A DNA stretch of 64,000 bases from Luteococcus sanguinis (GTDB lineage: Bacteria; Actinomycetota; Actinomycetes; Propionibacteriales; Propionibacteriaceae), in the NCBI RefSeq assembly GCF_039527675.1, contig NZ_BAAAKI010000001.1, positions 124,001 to 188,000 of the forward strand, written 5' to 3'. The translations under genes and the position numbers were made by a program. Of the stretch, positions 8,025 through 16,965 are shown piece after piece. Each line of letters opens with the position of its first letter. The first letter of the stretch is position 1. The notes below the pieces were generated by a model. The model worked only from the letters and a program-made list of their open reading frames with translations, did not search any database and was not told the DNA's origin.

Positions 8025-9443
8025 GTGTCCAAAGTCCTGACCTCACTGCCCGCCGGCGAACGCGTCGGCATCGCCTTCTCCGGTGGCCTCGACACCTCGG
8101 TGGCCGTTGCCTGGATGCGCGAGAAGGGCGCCGTCCCGTGCACCTACACCGCCGACATCGGCCAGTACGACGAGCCCGACATCGAGTCGGTGCCCGGCCG
8201 TGCGCTGGAGTACGGCGCCGAGCTGAGCCGCCTGGTCGACTGCCGCGCGGCCATGGTGGAGGAGGGTCTGAGCGCTCTCGCGTGTGGCGCCTTCCACATC
8301 CGGTCGGCCGGGCGTGCCTACTTCAACACCACCCCGATCGGACGCGCCGTCACTGGCACCCTGCTGGTGCGCGCGATGGCCGACGACAATGTCAACATCT
8401 GGGGCGACGGTTCGACCTACAAGGGCAACGACATCGAGCGCTTCTACCGCTACGGCCTGATGGCCAACCCCCAGCTGCGCATCTACAAGCCGTGGCTGGA
8501 CGAGAACTTCGTCGGCGAGCTGGGCGGGCGCGACGAGATGAGCCAGTGGCTCTCACAGCGCGACCTGCCCTACCGCGACTCCAAGGAGAAGGCCTACTCC
8601 ACAGACGCGAACATCTGGGGCGCGACCCACGAGGCGAAGACGCTGGAGAGCCTGGACGTGTCGCTGGAGACCGTCGAGCCGATCATGGGCGCGAAGTTCT
8701 GGGATCCGTCGGTTCAGATCGACACCGAGGACGTGGCGATCACCTTCCACCAAGGTCGTCCCGTCGAGATCAATGGCGAGAGCTTCGCCTCCCCCGTCGA
8801 GCTGGTGATGAAGGCCAACGAGATCGGCGGACGTCACGGTCTGGGCATGAGCGACCAGATCGAGAACCGCATCATCGAGGCCAAGTCGCGTGGCATCTAC
8901 GAGGCGCCCGGCATGGCCCTGCTGTTCGTCGCCTACGAGCGGCTGCTGAACGCGATCCACAACGAGGACACGCTGGCCAACTACCACTCCGAGGGCTTCC
9001 GCCTCGGCCGTTTGATGTACGAGGGCCGCTGGCTGGACCCGCAGAGCCTGATGCTGCGCGAGTCGATCACCCGCTGGGTGGCCAGCGCGGTGACCGGTAC
9101 CGTCACCCTGCGCCTTCGCCGTGGCGAGGACTACACGATCCTCAACACCGACGGCCCCAACTTCAGCTACCACGCGGAGAAGCTGTCGATGGAGCGCGTC
9201 GAGGACGCTGCCTTCGGCCCCACCGACCGCATCGGCCAGCTGACCATGCGCAACCTCGACATCGCCGACAGCCGCGAGAAGCTCGAGATCTACGCCAGCC
9301 AGGGCATCCTCGGTGGCGCCTCTGCCGACCTTGTGGGCGAGCTCAAGGCCGGTCAGGCAGGGTCCATCCCGTCGATCGGCAAGGGTTCCGACAACTCGGA
9401 CGCGGTGCTGGAGCGCGCCGCCTTCGACCTCGGCACCGACTAG
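8025..9443 (+). CDS. argG: Argininosuccinate synthase (long, E. coli-type)
   Basis: Condenses citrulline and aspartate with ATP in the penultimate step of arginine synthesis. The 472-aa product carries the N-type ATP pyrophosphatase P-loop AFSGGLDTS (about residues 17-25). It has NTTPIGRAVTGTLLV and GDGSTYKGNDIERFYRYG, characteristic of the longer ArgG subgroup (E. coli type) rather than the ~400-aa form found in many actinobacteria. The start is GTG at 8025, giving MSKVLTSLPAGE. The upstream region has an ArgR-type operator and a leaderless -10 box. argF lies separately at about 57 kb, so the arginine genes are not all clustered here. A strong terminator follows. Confidence 0.95.
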   Translation: MSKVLTSLPAGERVGIAFSGGLDTSVAVAWMREKGAVPCTYTADIGQYDEPDIESVPGRALEYGAELSRLVDCRAAMVEEGLSALACGAFHIRSAGRAYFNTTPIGRAVTGTLLVRAMADDNVNIWGDGSTYKGNDIERFYRYGLMANPQLRIYKPWLDENFVGELGGRDEMSQWLSQRDLPYRDSKEKAYSTDANIWGATHEAKTLESLDVSLETVEPIMGAKFWDPSVQIDTEDVAITFHQGRPVEINGESFASPVELVMKANEIGGRHGLGMSDQIENRIIEAKSRGIYEAPGMALLFVAYERLLNAIHNEDTLANYHSEGFRLGRLMYEGRWLDPQSLMLRESITRWVASAVTGTVTLRLRRGEDYTILNTDGPNFSYHAEKLSMERVEDAAFGPTDRIGQLTMRNLDIADSREKLEIYASQGILGGASADLVGELKAGQAGSIPSIGKGSDNSDAVLERAAFDLGTD

Positions 9444-9487
9444 GTCACTGACTGTCTGTGGTGAGTCACCCCCATCACAGCCAACCG

Positions 9488-9515
9488 AACGCCCGGGAGC
9501 TTGCTCCCGGGCGTT
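9488..9515 (+). terminator. Terminator after argG
   Basis: AACGCCCGGGAGC (9488-9500) pairs perfectly with GCTCCCGGGCGTT (9503-9515), giving a 13-bp uninterrupted inverted repeat. The inner pairs must open to form a loop. Confidence 0.85.
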
Positions 9516-9604
9516 CCGCTGTTCTTGGGGTACGCCCCGCACCACCGCCGCGTAGCAGCCGCCGCGAAGAGTCCTTCAGCGGCCTCCCAGTCTGGACGAA
9601 AGCC

Positions 9605-11347
9605 CTAGCCGCGCGGAATGTTGCGCAGGTTCGACCTGGCCATCGCGACCACCTCCCCGGCGCCTGAGTTGAACACCGTCCGGCTCATCGCCGTCGCGAA
9701 ACCGTAGACCTGGTCGAGGGTCACCTGCGGCGGGATCGACAACGCATTCGGGTCGGTGATCACCTCCACCAGCACCGGGCCGGGCTCCGCGAAGGCCTGC
9801 CGGTAGGCGTCGGCGAGGTCCTCCCCACGCTCCACCCGGATGCCCTTGATGCCCACCGCCTCCGCGACCGCGGCGTAGTTGGCGACCGGCACGTCCGTCC
9901 CCGTGCTGGGCAGGCCGTTGACCAGCATCTCCAGCTTCACCATGCCCAACGTCGAGTTGTTGAACACGACGAGCTTCACCGGCAGCCGGTAGGTGGCCAC
10001 GGTCAGCAACTCCCCCATCAGCATCGACAGCCCGCCGTCCCCGCAGACGCCGATCACCTGGCGACCCGGGTAGGCGAACGCAGCGCCGATGGCGTGGGGC
10101 AGGGCGTTGGCCATCGAGCCGTGCAGGAAGGATCCGATCAGCCGGCGCCGACCGTTCGGGGTGACATAGCGCGCGGTCCAGACATTGCACATGCCGGTGT
10201 CGGCGGTGAAGACGGCGTCGTCGGCAGCCATGTCGTCCAGCACCGCGGCGGCGAACTCGGGATGGATCGGCGTCAGGTGCTCCACCTTGCGCGTGTAGGC
10301 ATTCGTGCCCTTGTCGACGATCCGGTGGTGCTTCTTCAGCATCTGCTTGAGGAAGCGGTCCGAGCGCTTCCTCTTCACCAACGGCAGCAAGGCTGCGAGG
10401 GTGGGCGCAACGTCCCCGTGCACGGCCACGTCAACGTCCGTGCGTCGTCCGAGCTTCTCGGGGTGCCGGTCGACCTGCGCGGTGCGAACGTCAGGCAGGA
10501 ATTGGTCATAGGGAAAGTCGGTGCCGAGCAGGACGAGCAGGTCGGCATCCTCCATGCCCGCAGCAGCGGCGCCGTAGCCGAGCAGCCCGGTCATGCCGAC
10601 GTCGTAGGGATTGTCGTACTGGATGAAGTCCTTGCCACGCAGGGTGTGCCCGACCGGGGCCTTCACCAGTTCGGCGAGCTGCAGCACCTCGTCCCGGGCG
10701 CCCTCGACACCGGCACCGGCGAAGATGGCAACCTTGTCGGCGGCGTTGATCGCGTCGGCGAGCGCGGCGAGGGACTCCGGAGCCGGGGTCACCGCACCCC
10801 GCACGAAGGGCGTGTACAGCGGGGGCTCGTTGGTCACATCCAGGTCGGTGATGTCGCCGGGAACGGTGATCACCGAGACGCCCTGCATCGCGACGGCGTG
10901 CTGGATCGCGGCCGACACCACCCGCGGCGACTGGGCCGCGGTGGAGATCATTTCCGAGTAGACCGAACACTCCACGAACAGCCGGTCGGGGTGCGTCTCC
11001 TGGAAGTAGGCCTGACCGATCTGGGAGGACGGGATGTGCGAGGCGATCGCCAACACGGGAGCGTGCGAGCGGTTCGCGTCGTACAGCCCATTGATGAGAT
11101 GGAGGTTTCCCGGACCGCACGAACCGGCACACACGGCCAGTTCCCCGGTCAGCTGCGCGTCGGCGGCAGCGGCGAAGGCAGCCGCCTCCTCGTGCCGGAC
11201 GTGGATCCAGTCGATGCCACCCTTCTCGGAGCCTCCAGTGCGTCGGACGGCGTCCACGATCGGGTTCAGCGAGTCGCCGACGATCCCGTAGATGCGGCGA
11301 ACCCCGGCGGCCTGCAACTGGGCGACGATTTGTTCTGCGAGCTTCAT
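9605..11347 (-). CDS. poxB: Pyruvate dehydrogenase (quinone) / pyruvate oxidase, ThDP-dependent
   Basis: A 580-aa thiamin-diphosphate enzyme of the PoxB family that decarboxylates pyruvate to acetate and passes electrons to membrane quinone. The N-terminal Pyr domain has GIVGDSLNPIVDA and VRHEEAAAFAA with the conserved catalytic Glu. The central FAD-binding domain spans about residues 185-340. The C-terminal PP domain has GDGGLSMLMGELLTVATY and VFNNSTLGMVKLE, the GDG-N25-NN ThDP-Mg motif. The C-terminal tail resembles the membrane-binding extension of PoxB. The ATG at 11347 (MKLAEQIVAQL) fits the family start and sits 7 nt from a TAGCGT -10 box. The gene diverges from a Crp/Fnr regulator, so overflow or low-oxygen control is possible. 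Confidence 0.9.
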   Translation of the reverse strand: MKLAEQIVAQLQAAGVRRIYGIVGDSLNPIVDAVRRTGGSEKGGIDWIHVRHEEAAAFAAAADAQLTGELAVCAGSCGPGNLHLINGLYDANRSHAPVLAIASHIPSSQIGQAYFQETHPDRLFVECSVYSEMISTAAQSPRVVSAAIQHAVAMQGVSVITVPGDITDLDVTNEPPLYTPFVRGAVTPAPESLAALADAINAADKVAIFAGAGVEGARDEVLQLAELVKAPVGHTLRGKDFIQYDNPYDVGMTGLLGYGAAAAGMEDADLLVLLGTDFPYDQFLPDVRTAQVDRHPEKLGRRTDVDVAVHGDVAPTLAALLPLVKRKRSDRFLKQMLKKHHRIVDKGTNAYTRKVEHLTPIHPEFAAAVLDDMAADDAVFTADTGMCNVWTARYVTPNGRRRLIGSFLHGSMANALPHAIGAAFAYPGRQVIGVCGDGGLSMLMGELLTVATYRLPVKLVVFNNSTLGMVKLEMLVNGLPSTGTDVPVANYAAVAEAVGIKGIRVERGEDLADAYRQAFAEPGPVLVEVITDPNALSIPPQVTLDQVYGFATAMSRTVFNSGAGEVVAMARSNLRNIPRG

Positions 11348-11354
11348 GACTTCC

Positions 11355-11360
11355 ACGCTA
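11355..11360 (-). promoter_or_regulatory. -10 box, leaderless poxB transcript
   Basis: On the - strand TAGCGT (11360-11355) is followed by 7 nt and the ATG at 11347, with no ribosome site. A perfect 12-bp palindrome, CACCCGCGGGTG at 11384-11395, is centred about 42 bp upstream of the predicted start and may bind a regulator. Confidence 0.5.
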
Positions 11361-11445
11361 GGTCGCAGCACAGGTCCGCCCAACACCCGCGGGTGGGTTG
11401 CGCTACCGGGGAAAACAGCTACCTGGCATGGTTTGATCGTTCCCG

Positions 11446-12084
11446 ATGAGCACTACCGTGAGCGAACACCTGCGACGCCTCCCCCTGTTCACCAGCCTGC
11501 CTGATGCGGCCCTCGACAAGCTGGCTGCCGCCACCACGGTGGAGACCTACGGCGTCGGGGAGCTCGTCTTCACTCGCATGACCCCGGCGAACTGCTTCTT
11601 CGCGCTCACCGGGGGCGCCGTCCAGCTGCAGGTCGGCAACAGTCAGGGCACCGAGAAGGTGGTCGAGATCATCCGCCCCGGCCAGACCTTCGGGGAGGCC
11701 GTCATGTTCGTCGGACGTCCCTTCCCCGTGGACGCCGTCGTCACCGAGGCGGCCGAGGTGTTGCGCGTCCCCGCGTCGGCCGTCGACGAACTGCTGGCCA
11801 CCGACCCATCGGCAGCGCGCGCGATGCTGGCCTCGTTGTCGATTCGGCTGCACCAGCTCGTCCAGGACGTCGAGATGTACACCGTCCAGCCGGCCCGCGA
11901 GCGGGTGTTGGGACACCTGCGCCAGCACGCCGATGCCAGTGGACGGGTCGTCTTCACCCCCTCCAAGCGGGCGATCGCCAGCCGTCTGGGCATCACCCCC
12001 GAGACCCTTTCGCGCACCCTGCGCCAACTCGCGGACGAGGGATTGCTCGCCGCAGCCGGGAGCGCCGTCGTCCTGCTGGGCTGA
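11446..12084 (+). CDS. Crp/Fnr-family transcriptional regulator (NO/redox type, next to hcp)
   Basis: A 212-aa regulator with an N-terminal cyclic-nucleotide-like sensory domain (about residues 10-120: LFTSLPDAALDKLAA through PGQTFGEAVMFVGRPFPVDAVV), a dimerisation helix, and a C-terminal winged helix with ITPETLSRTLRQL. The recognition helix keeps the E-x-x-S-R pattern by which FNR-type proteins read TTGA half sites. It lacks the N-terminal Cys cluster of oxygen-sensing FNR, so it resembles Dnr/NnrR-like heme or NO sensors. It lies directly upstream of hcp-hcr, whose promoter carries TTGAC-N4-GTCAA, so it is the probable activator of those genes. Confidence 0.85.
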   Translation: MSTTVSEHLRRLPLFTSLPDAALDKLAAATTVETYGVGELVFTRMTPANCFFALTGGAVQLQVGNSQGTEKVVEIIRPGQTFGEAVMFVGRPFPVDAVVTEAAEVLRVPASAVDELLATDPSAARAMLASLSIRLHQLVQDVEMYTVQPARERVLGHLRQHADASGRVVFTPSKRAIASRLGITPETLSRTLRQLADEGLLAAAGSAVVLLG

Positions 12085-12133
12085 CCCCTGCTGGGCTGAT
12101 CCCTGCTGGAACAGGAATTGCCAGCCCGCCGGA

Positions 12134-12151
12134 CCTTGACGCAGGTCAAGG
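12134..12151 (+). promoter_or_regulatory. FNR/Dnr-type operator upstream of hcp
   Basis: CCTTGACGCAGGTCAAGG is a perfect 7-bp inverted repeat with a GCAG spacer and a TTGAC/GTCAA core. Its centre at 12142.5 is about 42 bp upstream of the start site predicted from the TAGCCT -10 box at 12173-12178. That is the class II activator position. Confidence 0.8.
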
Positions 12152-12172
12152 CGTAGACCCCTCATCACCTCC

Positions 12173-12178
12173 TAGCCT
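12173..12178 (+). promoter_or_regulatory. -10 box of the hcp-hcr operon
   Basis: TAGCCT predicts transcription from about 12185. The short leader carries GGAGGA at 12205-12210, placed 5 nt before the hcp ATG. Confidence 0.55.
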
Positions 12179-12215
12179 CGGGTCGACTACACCCCCAACG
12201 ACTCGGAGGATTCCC

Positions 12216-13862
12216 ATGTTCTGCTACCAGTGCGAGCAGACCGACCGCAGCGACAACCTGCTGCTCGGCTGCCACGCCCTCAAGGGAAACTGCGGCAAGG
12301 ACGACCGCACCGCGGCGCTCCAGGACATCCTGGTGCGCATCTGCGAGGGCATCGGCCAGTACGCCACCGCCCTGCGGGCCCTCGGCCAGCCGGACGAGCA
12401 TGCCGCCGCCCGCGGCGCTGAGTGGATGTTCACCACCCTCACCAATGTCAACTTCAACGCCACCGCCTTCCAGCGCTACATCGCTGACGCCTACGCCTTC
12501 GAGCTGGAGCTGAAGGAGCGCTACGAGGCGACCGGCGGCCCGGAGCTGACCGGCGCCGCCCAGTTCGTCCCGGCCACCGGGATGGCCGGTCTGCTGGCCC
12601 AGGCCCCGCTGGTGCGCGTCGACGCCGACATCGACGTGCTCGGCGGCGACGTCGTCGGTGTCCGCAACCTCAACCTCTACGGCCTCAAGGGCACCTGCGC
12701 CTATGCTCACCACGCCCACGTGCTGGGACATCGCACCGACGAGACCGACGCCGGCATTGAGTCGGCGCTCGCCTTCCTGGGCAACCCGCCCACCGACCTG
12801 GACGCCCTGCTCGCGCACGCGATGACGCTGGGCCAGGTGAACCTCAAGGTGATGGAGATGCTGGACGCCGCAAACGGCGGCACCTTCGGCGCCCCCACCC
12901 CGACGCAGGTGAAGGTGACGCCGGTCATGGGCAAGGCGTTGCTGGTCAGCGGCCACGACCTCGGTGACCTGGTGGCGATCCTCGAGGCGACCGCCGGCAC
13001 CGGCATCAACGTCTACACCCACGGCGAGATGCTGCCCGCCCATGGCTACCCGGGTCTGAAGAAGTACGAGCACCTGGCCGGCAACTACGGCTCGGCCTGG
13101 CAGAACCAGCACGCCGAGTTCGCCGCATTCCCCGGCCCGATCGTCATGACGTCCAACTGCCTGATCGAGCCCCAGCCCTCCTACCGCGCCCGCATCTTCA
13201 CCATGGGTCCGGTTGGCTGGCCCGGCGTCCGCCACCTCACCCACGACGACCTGTCGGTGCTGGTCAAGGCGGCCTCCGCACTGCCCGGTTTCACCGCCAC
13301 GGAGCCCGAGCGGACGATCACCGTCGGCTTCGGCCACGAGAGCGTGCTCAGCCAGGCTGACGCCATCGTCGAGGCCGTGAAGGCCGGCGACATCAGCCGC
13401 TTCCTGGTGATCGGCGGCTGCGACGGCGCCAAGCCCGGCCGCAACTACTACACCGAGATCGCCGACAAGTCCGGCCCGGACACCGTGCTGCTCACCATGG
13501 GCTGCAACAAGTTCCGGATCAACGGCCACGACTACGGCACCATCAGCGGCATCCCGCGGCTGCTCGACATCGGCCAGTGCAATGACTCCTTCACGGCCGT
13601 CAAGATCGCGCTCGCGCTGGCGGACGCCTTCGAGTGCGGCGTGAACGACCTGCCGCTGAGCATGTTCGTGTCGTGGTTCGAACAGAAGGCCGCCGCCGTG
13701 CTGCTGACGCTGCTGGCACTGGACATCAAGAACATCCGCCTCGGCCCGACCCTGCCGGCCTTCCTGACCCCGGCCGTGGTCGACATCCTGGTACGGAAGT
13801 TCGCGCTGAAGCCGCTCGGTGACCCCACCGAAGACCTCGCGAATGCGATGGCGGGCGCATGA
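12216..13862 (+). CDS. hcp: Hydroxylamine reductase (hybrid cluster protein)
   Basis: A 548-aa hybrid-cluster protein; the family reduces hydroxylamine to ammonia in vitro and acts on nitric oxide in vivo. The N-terminal cluster ligands are Cys3, Cys6, Cys19 and Cys26 (MFCYQCEQT, GCHALKGNCGK). Ligands of the hybrid cluster are visible in TSNCLIEP, the GGCDGAKPGRNYYTE segment, MGCNKFRINGHDYG and GQCNDSFTAV. It is cytosolic and oxygen-sensitive. It is activated most likely by the neighbouring Crp/Fnr protein through the palindrome at 12134-12151. Translation of hcr overlaps its stop by 4 nt (ATGA), so the electron donor is made in step. Confidence 0.95.
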   Translation: MFCYQCEQTDRSDNLLLGCHALKGNCGKDDRTAALQDILVRICEGIGQYATALRALGQPDEHAAARGAEWMFTTLTNVNFNATAFQRYIADAYAFELELKERYEATGGPELTGAAQFVPATGMAGLLAQAPLVRVDADIDVLGGDVVGVRNLNLYGLKGTCAYAHHAHVLGHRTDETDAGIESALAFLGNPPTDLDALLAHAMTLGQVNLKVMEMLDAANGGTFGAPTPTQVKVTPVMGKALLVSGHDLGDLVAILEATAGTGINVYTHGEMLPAHGYPGLKKYEHLAGNYGSAWQNQHAEFAAFPGPIVMTSNCLIEPQPSYRARIFTMGPVGWPGVRHLTHDDLSVLVKAASALPGFTATEPERTITVGFGHESVLSQADAIVEAVKAGDISRFLVIGGCDGAKPGRNYYTEIADKSGPDTVLLTMGCNKFRINGHDYGTISGIPRLLDIGQCNDSFTAVKIALALADAFECGVNDLPLSMFVSWFEQKAAAVLLTLLALDIKNIRLGPTLPAFLTPAVVDILVRKFALKPLGDPTEDLANAMAGA

Positions 13863-14938
13863 GCGAGGTCTTGGCCGACGCAGGCGTGAACCCGCGCGTC
13901 CGGCTGGTCACCACCGACGGTGACGAGCGAATCGTCGAGGCCATGCCCGGCCAGTCGGTGGTTGAGGCCGCTGCGGCGGCGAGCATCATCCTGCCGTCGC
14001 TGTGTGGCAAGGGAACCTGCGGCACCTGCGTCGGCCGGTTGTGGTCGGGGGAGGTGCACATGCGTCCCTTCGAGGACGACGCGCTGGGCCCCTCGGCCGG
14101 TGAGGACGCGGTGTTGTTGTGCTGCGCCGAGCCGACCGGAGACCTGGAGGTGGGGCTGCCCTTCGACTCGTCCAAGCTGGTCGAACAGGCCCCCGCCGAG
14201 CGCACGGTGAGCGTCACCGACCTGACCCACCTGACGCCGCACATCGTGCGCCTGCGGGCGCAGCTGGAGCCGGACGAGCTGATGGGCGCCGCCGCGGAGT
14301 TCGAGGCCGGGCAGTACATGCAGCTGCAGGTGCCCGGGACGGACGTGCTGCGCGCCTACTCCATGTCGAATGTGTCGAACTGGGACGGTGCGCTGGAGTT
14401 CCTGATCCACATCCGTGACCAGGGCCTGTTCTCCACCTGGCTCGACCAGCAGGCGTCAGTCGGCGACCAGCTGCGCGCGGTGGGGCCGCAGGGCACCTTC
14501 GCGCTGGTCGAGAACGGGATGCGGCCGCGCTGGTTCGTCGGCGGCGGGTGCGGACTGGCGCCGCTGCTGTCGATGCTGCGCCGGATGGCCGAGTGGGGCG
14601 ACCCGCAGCCCACCCGGCTGGTACTCGGTGTCAACACCACGAACGACATCTTCGCGCTGGACGAGGTGCGCGAGCTAGCCGACCAGCTGCCCGAGCTGAC
14701 CGTCACCCTGGCGGTCTGGGAGGGCGAGGTGCCCGACGACGAGGGCCAGATCCGCTACGTCAAGGGCTCCTCGGTGGACGTGCTGGCGCACGACCTGGAC
14801 GCCGTCGACGATCCGGAGCAGCTGCCGGACATCTACGTCTGCGGTCCGCCCGGGATGGTGAAGGCGTTGGAGGAGTCGGTTGCCGAGCGTGGCATCGACC
14901 CCGAACTCGTCCACACCGAACGGATCACCCAGAACTGA
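13859..14938 (+). CDS. hcr: NADH oxidoreductase for Hcp (2Fe-2S / FAD reductase)
   Basis: A 359-aa reductase with an N-terminal plant-type ferredoxin domain. The 2Fe-2S ligands are in LCGKGTCGTC followed by a later Cys in VLLCCAE (about residues 47-87). An FNR-like flavin domain with RAYSMSN follows (about 166), then an NAD domain with VGGGCGLAPLLSMLRRM and VCGPPGMVKALEES. In E. coli Hcr the ferredoxin domain is C-terminal; here it is N-terminal, as in BenC and monooxygenase reductases. It probably passes electrons from NADH to Hcp. The ATG overlaps the hcp TGA. Confidence 0.85.
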   Translation: MSEVLADAGVNPRVRLVTTDGDERIVEAMPGQSVVEAAAAASIILPSLCGKGTCGTCVGRLWSGEVHMRPFEDDALGPSAGEDAVLLCCAEPTGDLEVGLPFDSSKLVEQAPAERTVSVTDLTHLTPHIVRLRAQLEPDELMGAAAEFEAGQYMQLQVPGTDVLRAYSMSNVSNWDGALEFLIHIRDQGLFSTWLDQQASVGDQLRAVGPQGTFALVENGMRPRWFVGGGCGLAPLLSMLRRMAEWGDPQPTRLVLGVNTTNDIFALDEVRELADQLPELTVTLAVWEGEVPDDEGQIRYVKGSSVDVLAHDLDAVDDPEQLPDIYVCGPPGMVKALEESVAERGIDPELVHTERITQN

Positions 14939-14947
14939 CGATCCACG

Positions 14948-14985
14948 ACAGCGGGTCCGCTCCCTCGAGGGGGCAGGCCCGCTGT
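14948..14985. terminator. Terminator between hcr and the convergent ABC exporter operon
   Basis: ACAGCGGG (14948-14955) pairs with CCCGCTGT (14978-14985), with a nested GC-rich hairpin inside and TCTCCTTCCCC after it. It is suitable for termination from the + side. Confidence 0.7.
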
Positions 14986-15024
14986 TCTCCTTCCCCCTCG
15001 ACAGGGCTCGGGGATCGCGGAAGG

Positions 15025-16965
15025 TCAGCTGGTCCAGGCGCGCCACAGCCCGGCGTACTCACCGTCGCGTGCCATCAGCTCGTCATGGCTGCCCAGTTCG
15101 GCGATCCGCCCGTCGATCACCACCGCGATCCGGTCTGCGTCATGGGCGGTGTGCAGCCGGTGCGCGATCGCCACCACCGTGCGTCCGTGCAGCAGGGAGG
15201 CCATCGAGCCCTCCAGGTGCCGCGCGGTGGTGGGGTCGATCAGGCTGGTCGCCTCGTCGAGGACGAGCGTGTGCGGGTCGGCGATCACCAGCCGGGCCAG
15301 CGCCACCTGCTGCGCCTGCGCCGGGGTGAGCACCTGGTTGCCGGAACCCACCTTGGTGTTCAGCTGCTCGGGCAGCCGCTCCACCCACTCGGAGGCGTCC
15401 ACCGCCCGCAGCGCCGACCACACCTCGTCGTCGGTGGCGGACTCCTCCCGGGCCAGCACGATGTTGTCGCGCAGGCTCCCGACGAAGACGTGGTGCTCCT
15501 GGGTGACCAGGGCCACGTCGGTGCGCAGCCGGTCCAGCGGCAGGTGCATCACGTCCACACCGCCGACGGTGACCGCGCCGGTGCGCGGGGCATTGATGCC
15601 GGCCAGCAGCCGCGCCATCGTCGACTTGCCCGAACCGGACGGCCCGACGATCGCGAGCCGCTCCCCCGGCACCAGTTCGAGGTCGACGCCGTGCAGCACG
15701 TCGTGGCCCTCGCGGTAGGCGAACCGCAGGTCACGGCCGACCAGGTGCTCGTCAACCGGAACCTCATCGGTCGAGGTGCGATCCTGCGGCACGGACGCGA
15801 TGCCGAGCAGACGGGTGGTGGAGGCCATACCGACCTGCAGCCGGTCCATGGTCTGGATCATCCGGTCCATCGGTTCGATCAGCTGCTGGGTGTACAGCGC
15901 CGCGGCCGTGATCTGCCCCAGTGTCACCCAGCCGTTGGCGTGGCCCCAGGTGCCCAGCAGGACGATGAGTGCCAAGGGCCCTTGGTAGGCGTAGTCCATG
16001 CTCAGGAACATCAGGTTCCGCAGCGTCATCGTGTAGCGCTCGGCCTGGGCGGAGTTCTCGATGTCCTCGTCCGTGCGCTCCGTCCGCTGCCGGTCCAAAC
16101 CCAGCGCCTCGATCGTCCGGGCGCCCTCGATGGACTCCGTCAGGCCGGTGTTGATGCGCGAGTAGGTGCCGCCCTCGGTGATGTACCCCTTGGGCGCGTG
16201 GCGCAGGTAGGGGCGCACGACCACCACCAGCAACAGCACCGACGCGAGCGACGGCAACGCCAGCAACCACGAGTTCCAGAAGACGGCGACGAAGGTGAGC
16301 ACAAGCGTCACCACCGAGATCACCAACTGCGGCAACGCCCAGCGCACCGCCTCCGACATGGTGCTGACGTCGCGCGTCACGCGGGTGACCAGGTCACCGG
16401 TGGAGGCCTGTTCGACGGTCGACAGCGGCAGCCGCAGCACGAAACGGACAACGTACTCACGCGCTTCGGCCAGCAGGTCCTGCCCGAAGATGGACGAGGT
16501 GAACCGGGCGCCATAGGTGAGCAGCGCCTGCGCCACGACGACGGCGACGACGACCAGTGCGACCTGGTTGAGGCTGTTGGCCAGCCCGGCTCCCTCGCGT
16601 CCGGCCCGGTCGACGAGGTTGCCCAACAGCCTGGGCACCAGCAGCCCGGCGACGCCGGCGAGCGCGTTCAGCAGCACCAACAGCAATGCGACCGCGCGGC
16701 GCTTGGCCAGCAGCCGCCGAACGAACGCCACCACGGCCGAGTCATCGGCAACGGGAAGACCACGTTCGGGGTTGCGGCTGGTGGCCCAGAAGGCCTCGGC
16801 GCGCTCGCGCCGCGTGAGGAATCGCTGGTGCCAGCCCTGCATCCGTCCGAAATAGCCCTTGTTCAGGTCGACGCGCAGGTCGTCTGGCACCCGGTCGACC
16901 CGGGTGCGGTCGTCGCGCCAGGTCTCGGCAGAGCTGGCCAGCAGGTCGATGCTCGCGGGGCTCAT
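15025..16965 (-). CDS. ABC exporter, ATP-binding/permease subunit with canonical Walker A/B but degenerate signature
   Basis: A 646-aa half-transporter. Six membrane helices lie in roughly residues 80-370, then a nucleotide-binding domain. Its Walker A is GPSGSGKST, its Q-loop VTQEHH, its Walker B LVLDEATSLID and its H-loop AIAHR, all canonical. The ABC signature reads LTPAQ instead of LSGGQ. The partner encoded just upstream in the operon has the opposite defect, so only one composite ATP site of the heterodimer should be fully catalytic. Such heterodimers (BmrCD/TM287-288 type) export drugs, lipids or peptides; the substrate is unknown. The ATG at 16965 overlaps the partner's TGA by 4 nt. 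Confidence 0.9.
   Translation of the reverse strand: MSPASIDLLASSAETWRDDRTRVDRVPDDLRVDLNKGYFGRMQGWHQRFLTRRERAEAFWATSRNPERGLPVADDSAVVAFVRRLLAKRRAVALLLVLLNALAGVAGLLVPRLLGNLVDRAGREGAGLANSLNQVALVVVAVVVAQALLTYGARFTSSIFGQDLLAEAREYVVRFVLRLPLSTVEQASTGDLVTRVTRDVSTMSEAVRWALPQLVISVVTLVLTFVAVFWNSWLLALPSLASVLLLVVVVRPYLRHAPKGYITEGGTYSRINTGLTESIEGARTIEALGLDRQRTERTDEDIENSAQAERYTMTLRNLMFLSMDYAYQGPLALIVLLGTWGHANGWVTLGQITAAALYTQQLIEPMDRMIQTMDRLQVGMASTTRLLGIASVPQDRTSTDEVPVDEHLVGRDLRFAYREGHDVLHGVDLELVPGERLAIVGPSGSGKSTMARLLAGINAPRTGAVTVGGVDVMHLPLDRLRTDVALVTQEHHVFVGSLRDNIVLAREESATDDEVWSALRAVDASEWVERLPEQLNTKVGSGNQVLTPAQAQQVALARLVIADPHTLVLDEATSLIDPTTARHLEGSMASLLHGRTVVAIAHRLHTAHDADRIAVVIDGRIAELGSHDELMARDGEYAGLWRAWTS

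Noticed and set aside
5714..8143. Very long open frame on the - strand opposite the quinone reductase and MFS genes (similar ones oppose the nucleotidase, GH92 and ABC genes)
   Set aside because: The translation is low-complexity Arg/Gly/His/Asp-rich with no motif, and it is exactly antisense to well-supported genes. Stop-poor antisense frames are expected in DNA this rich in G+C.
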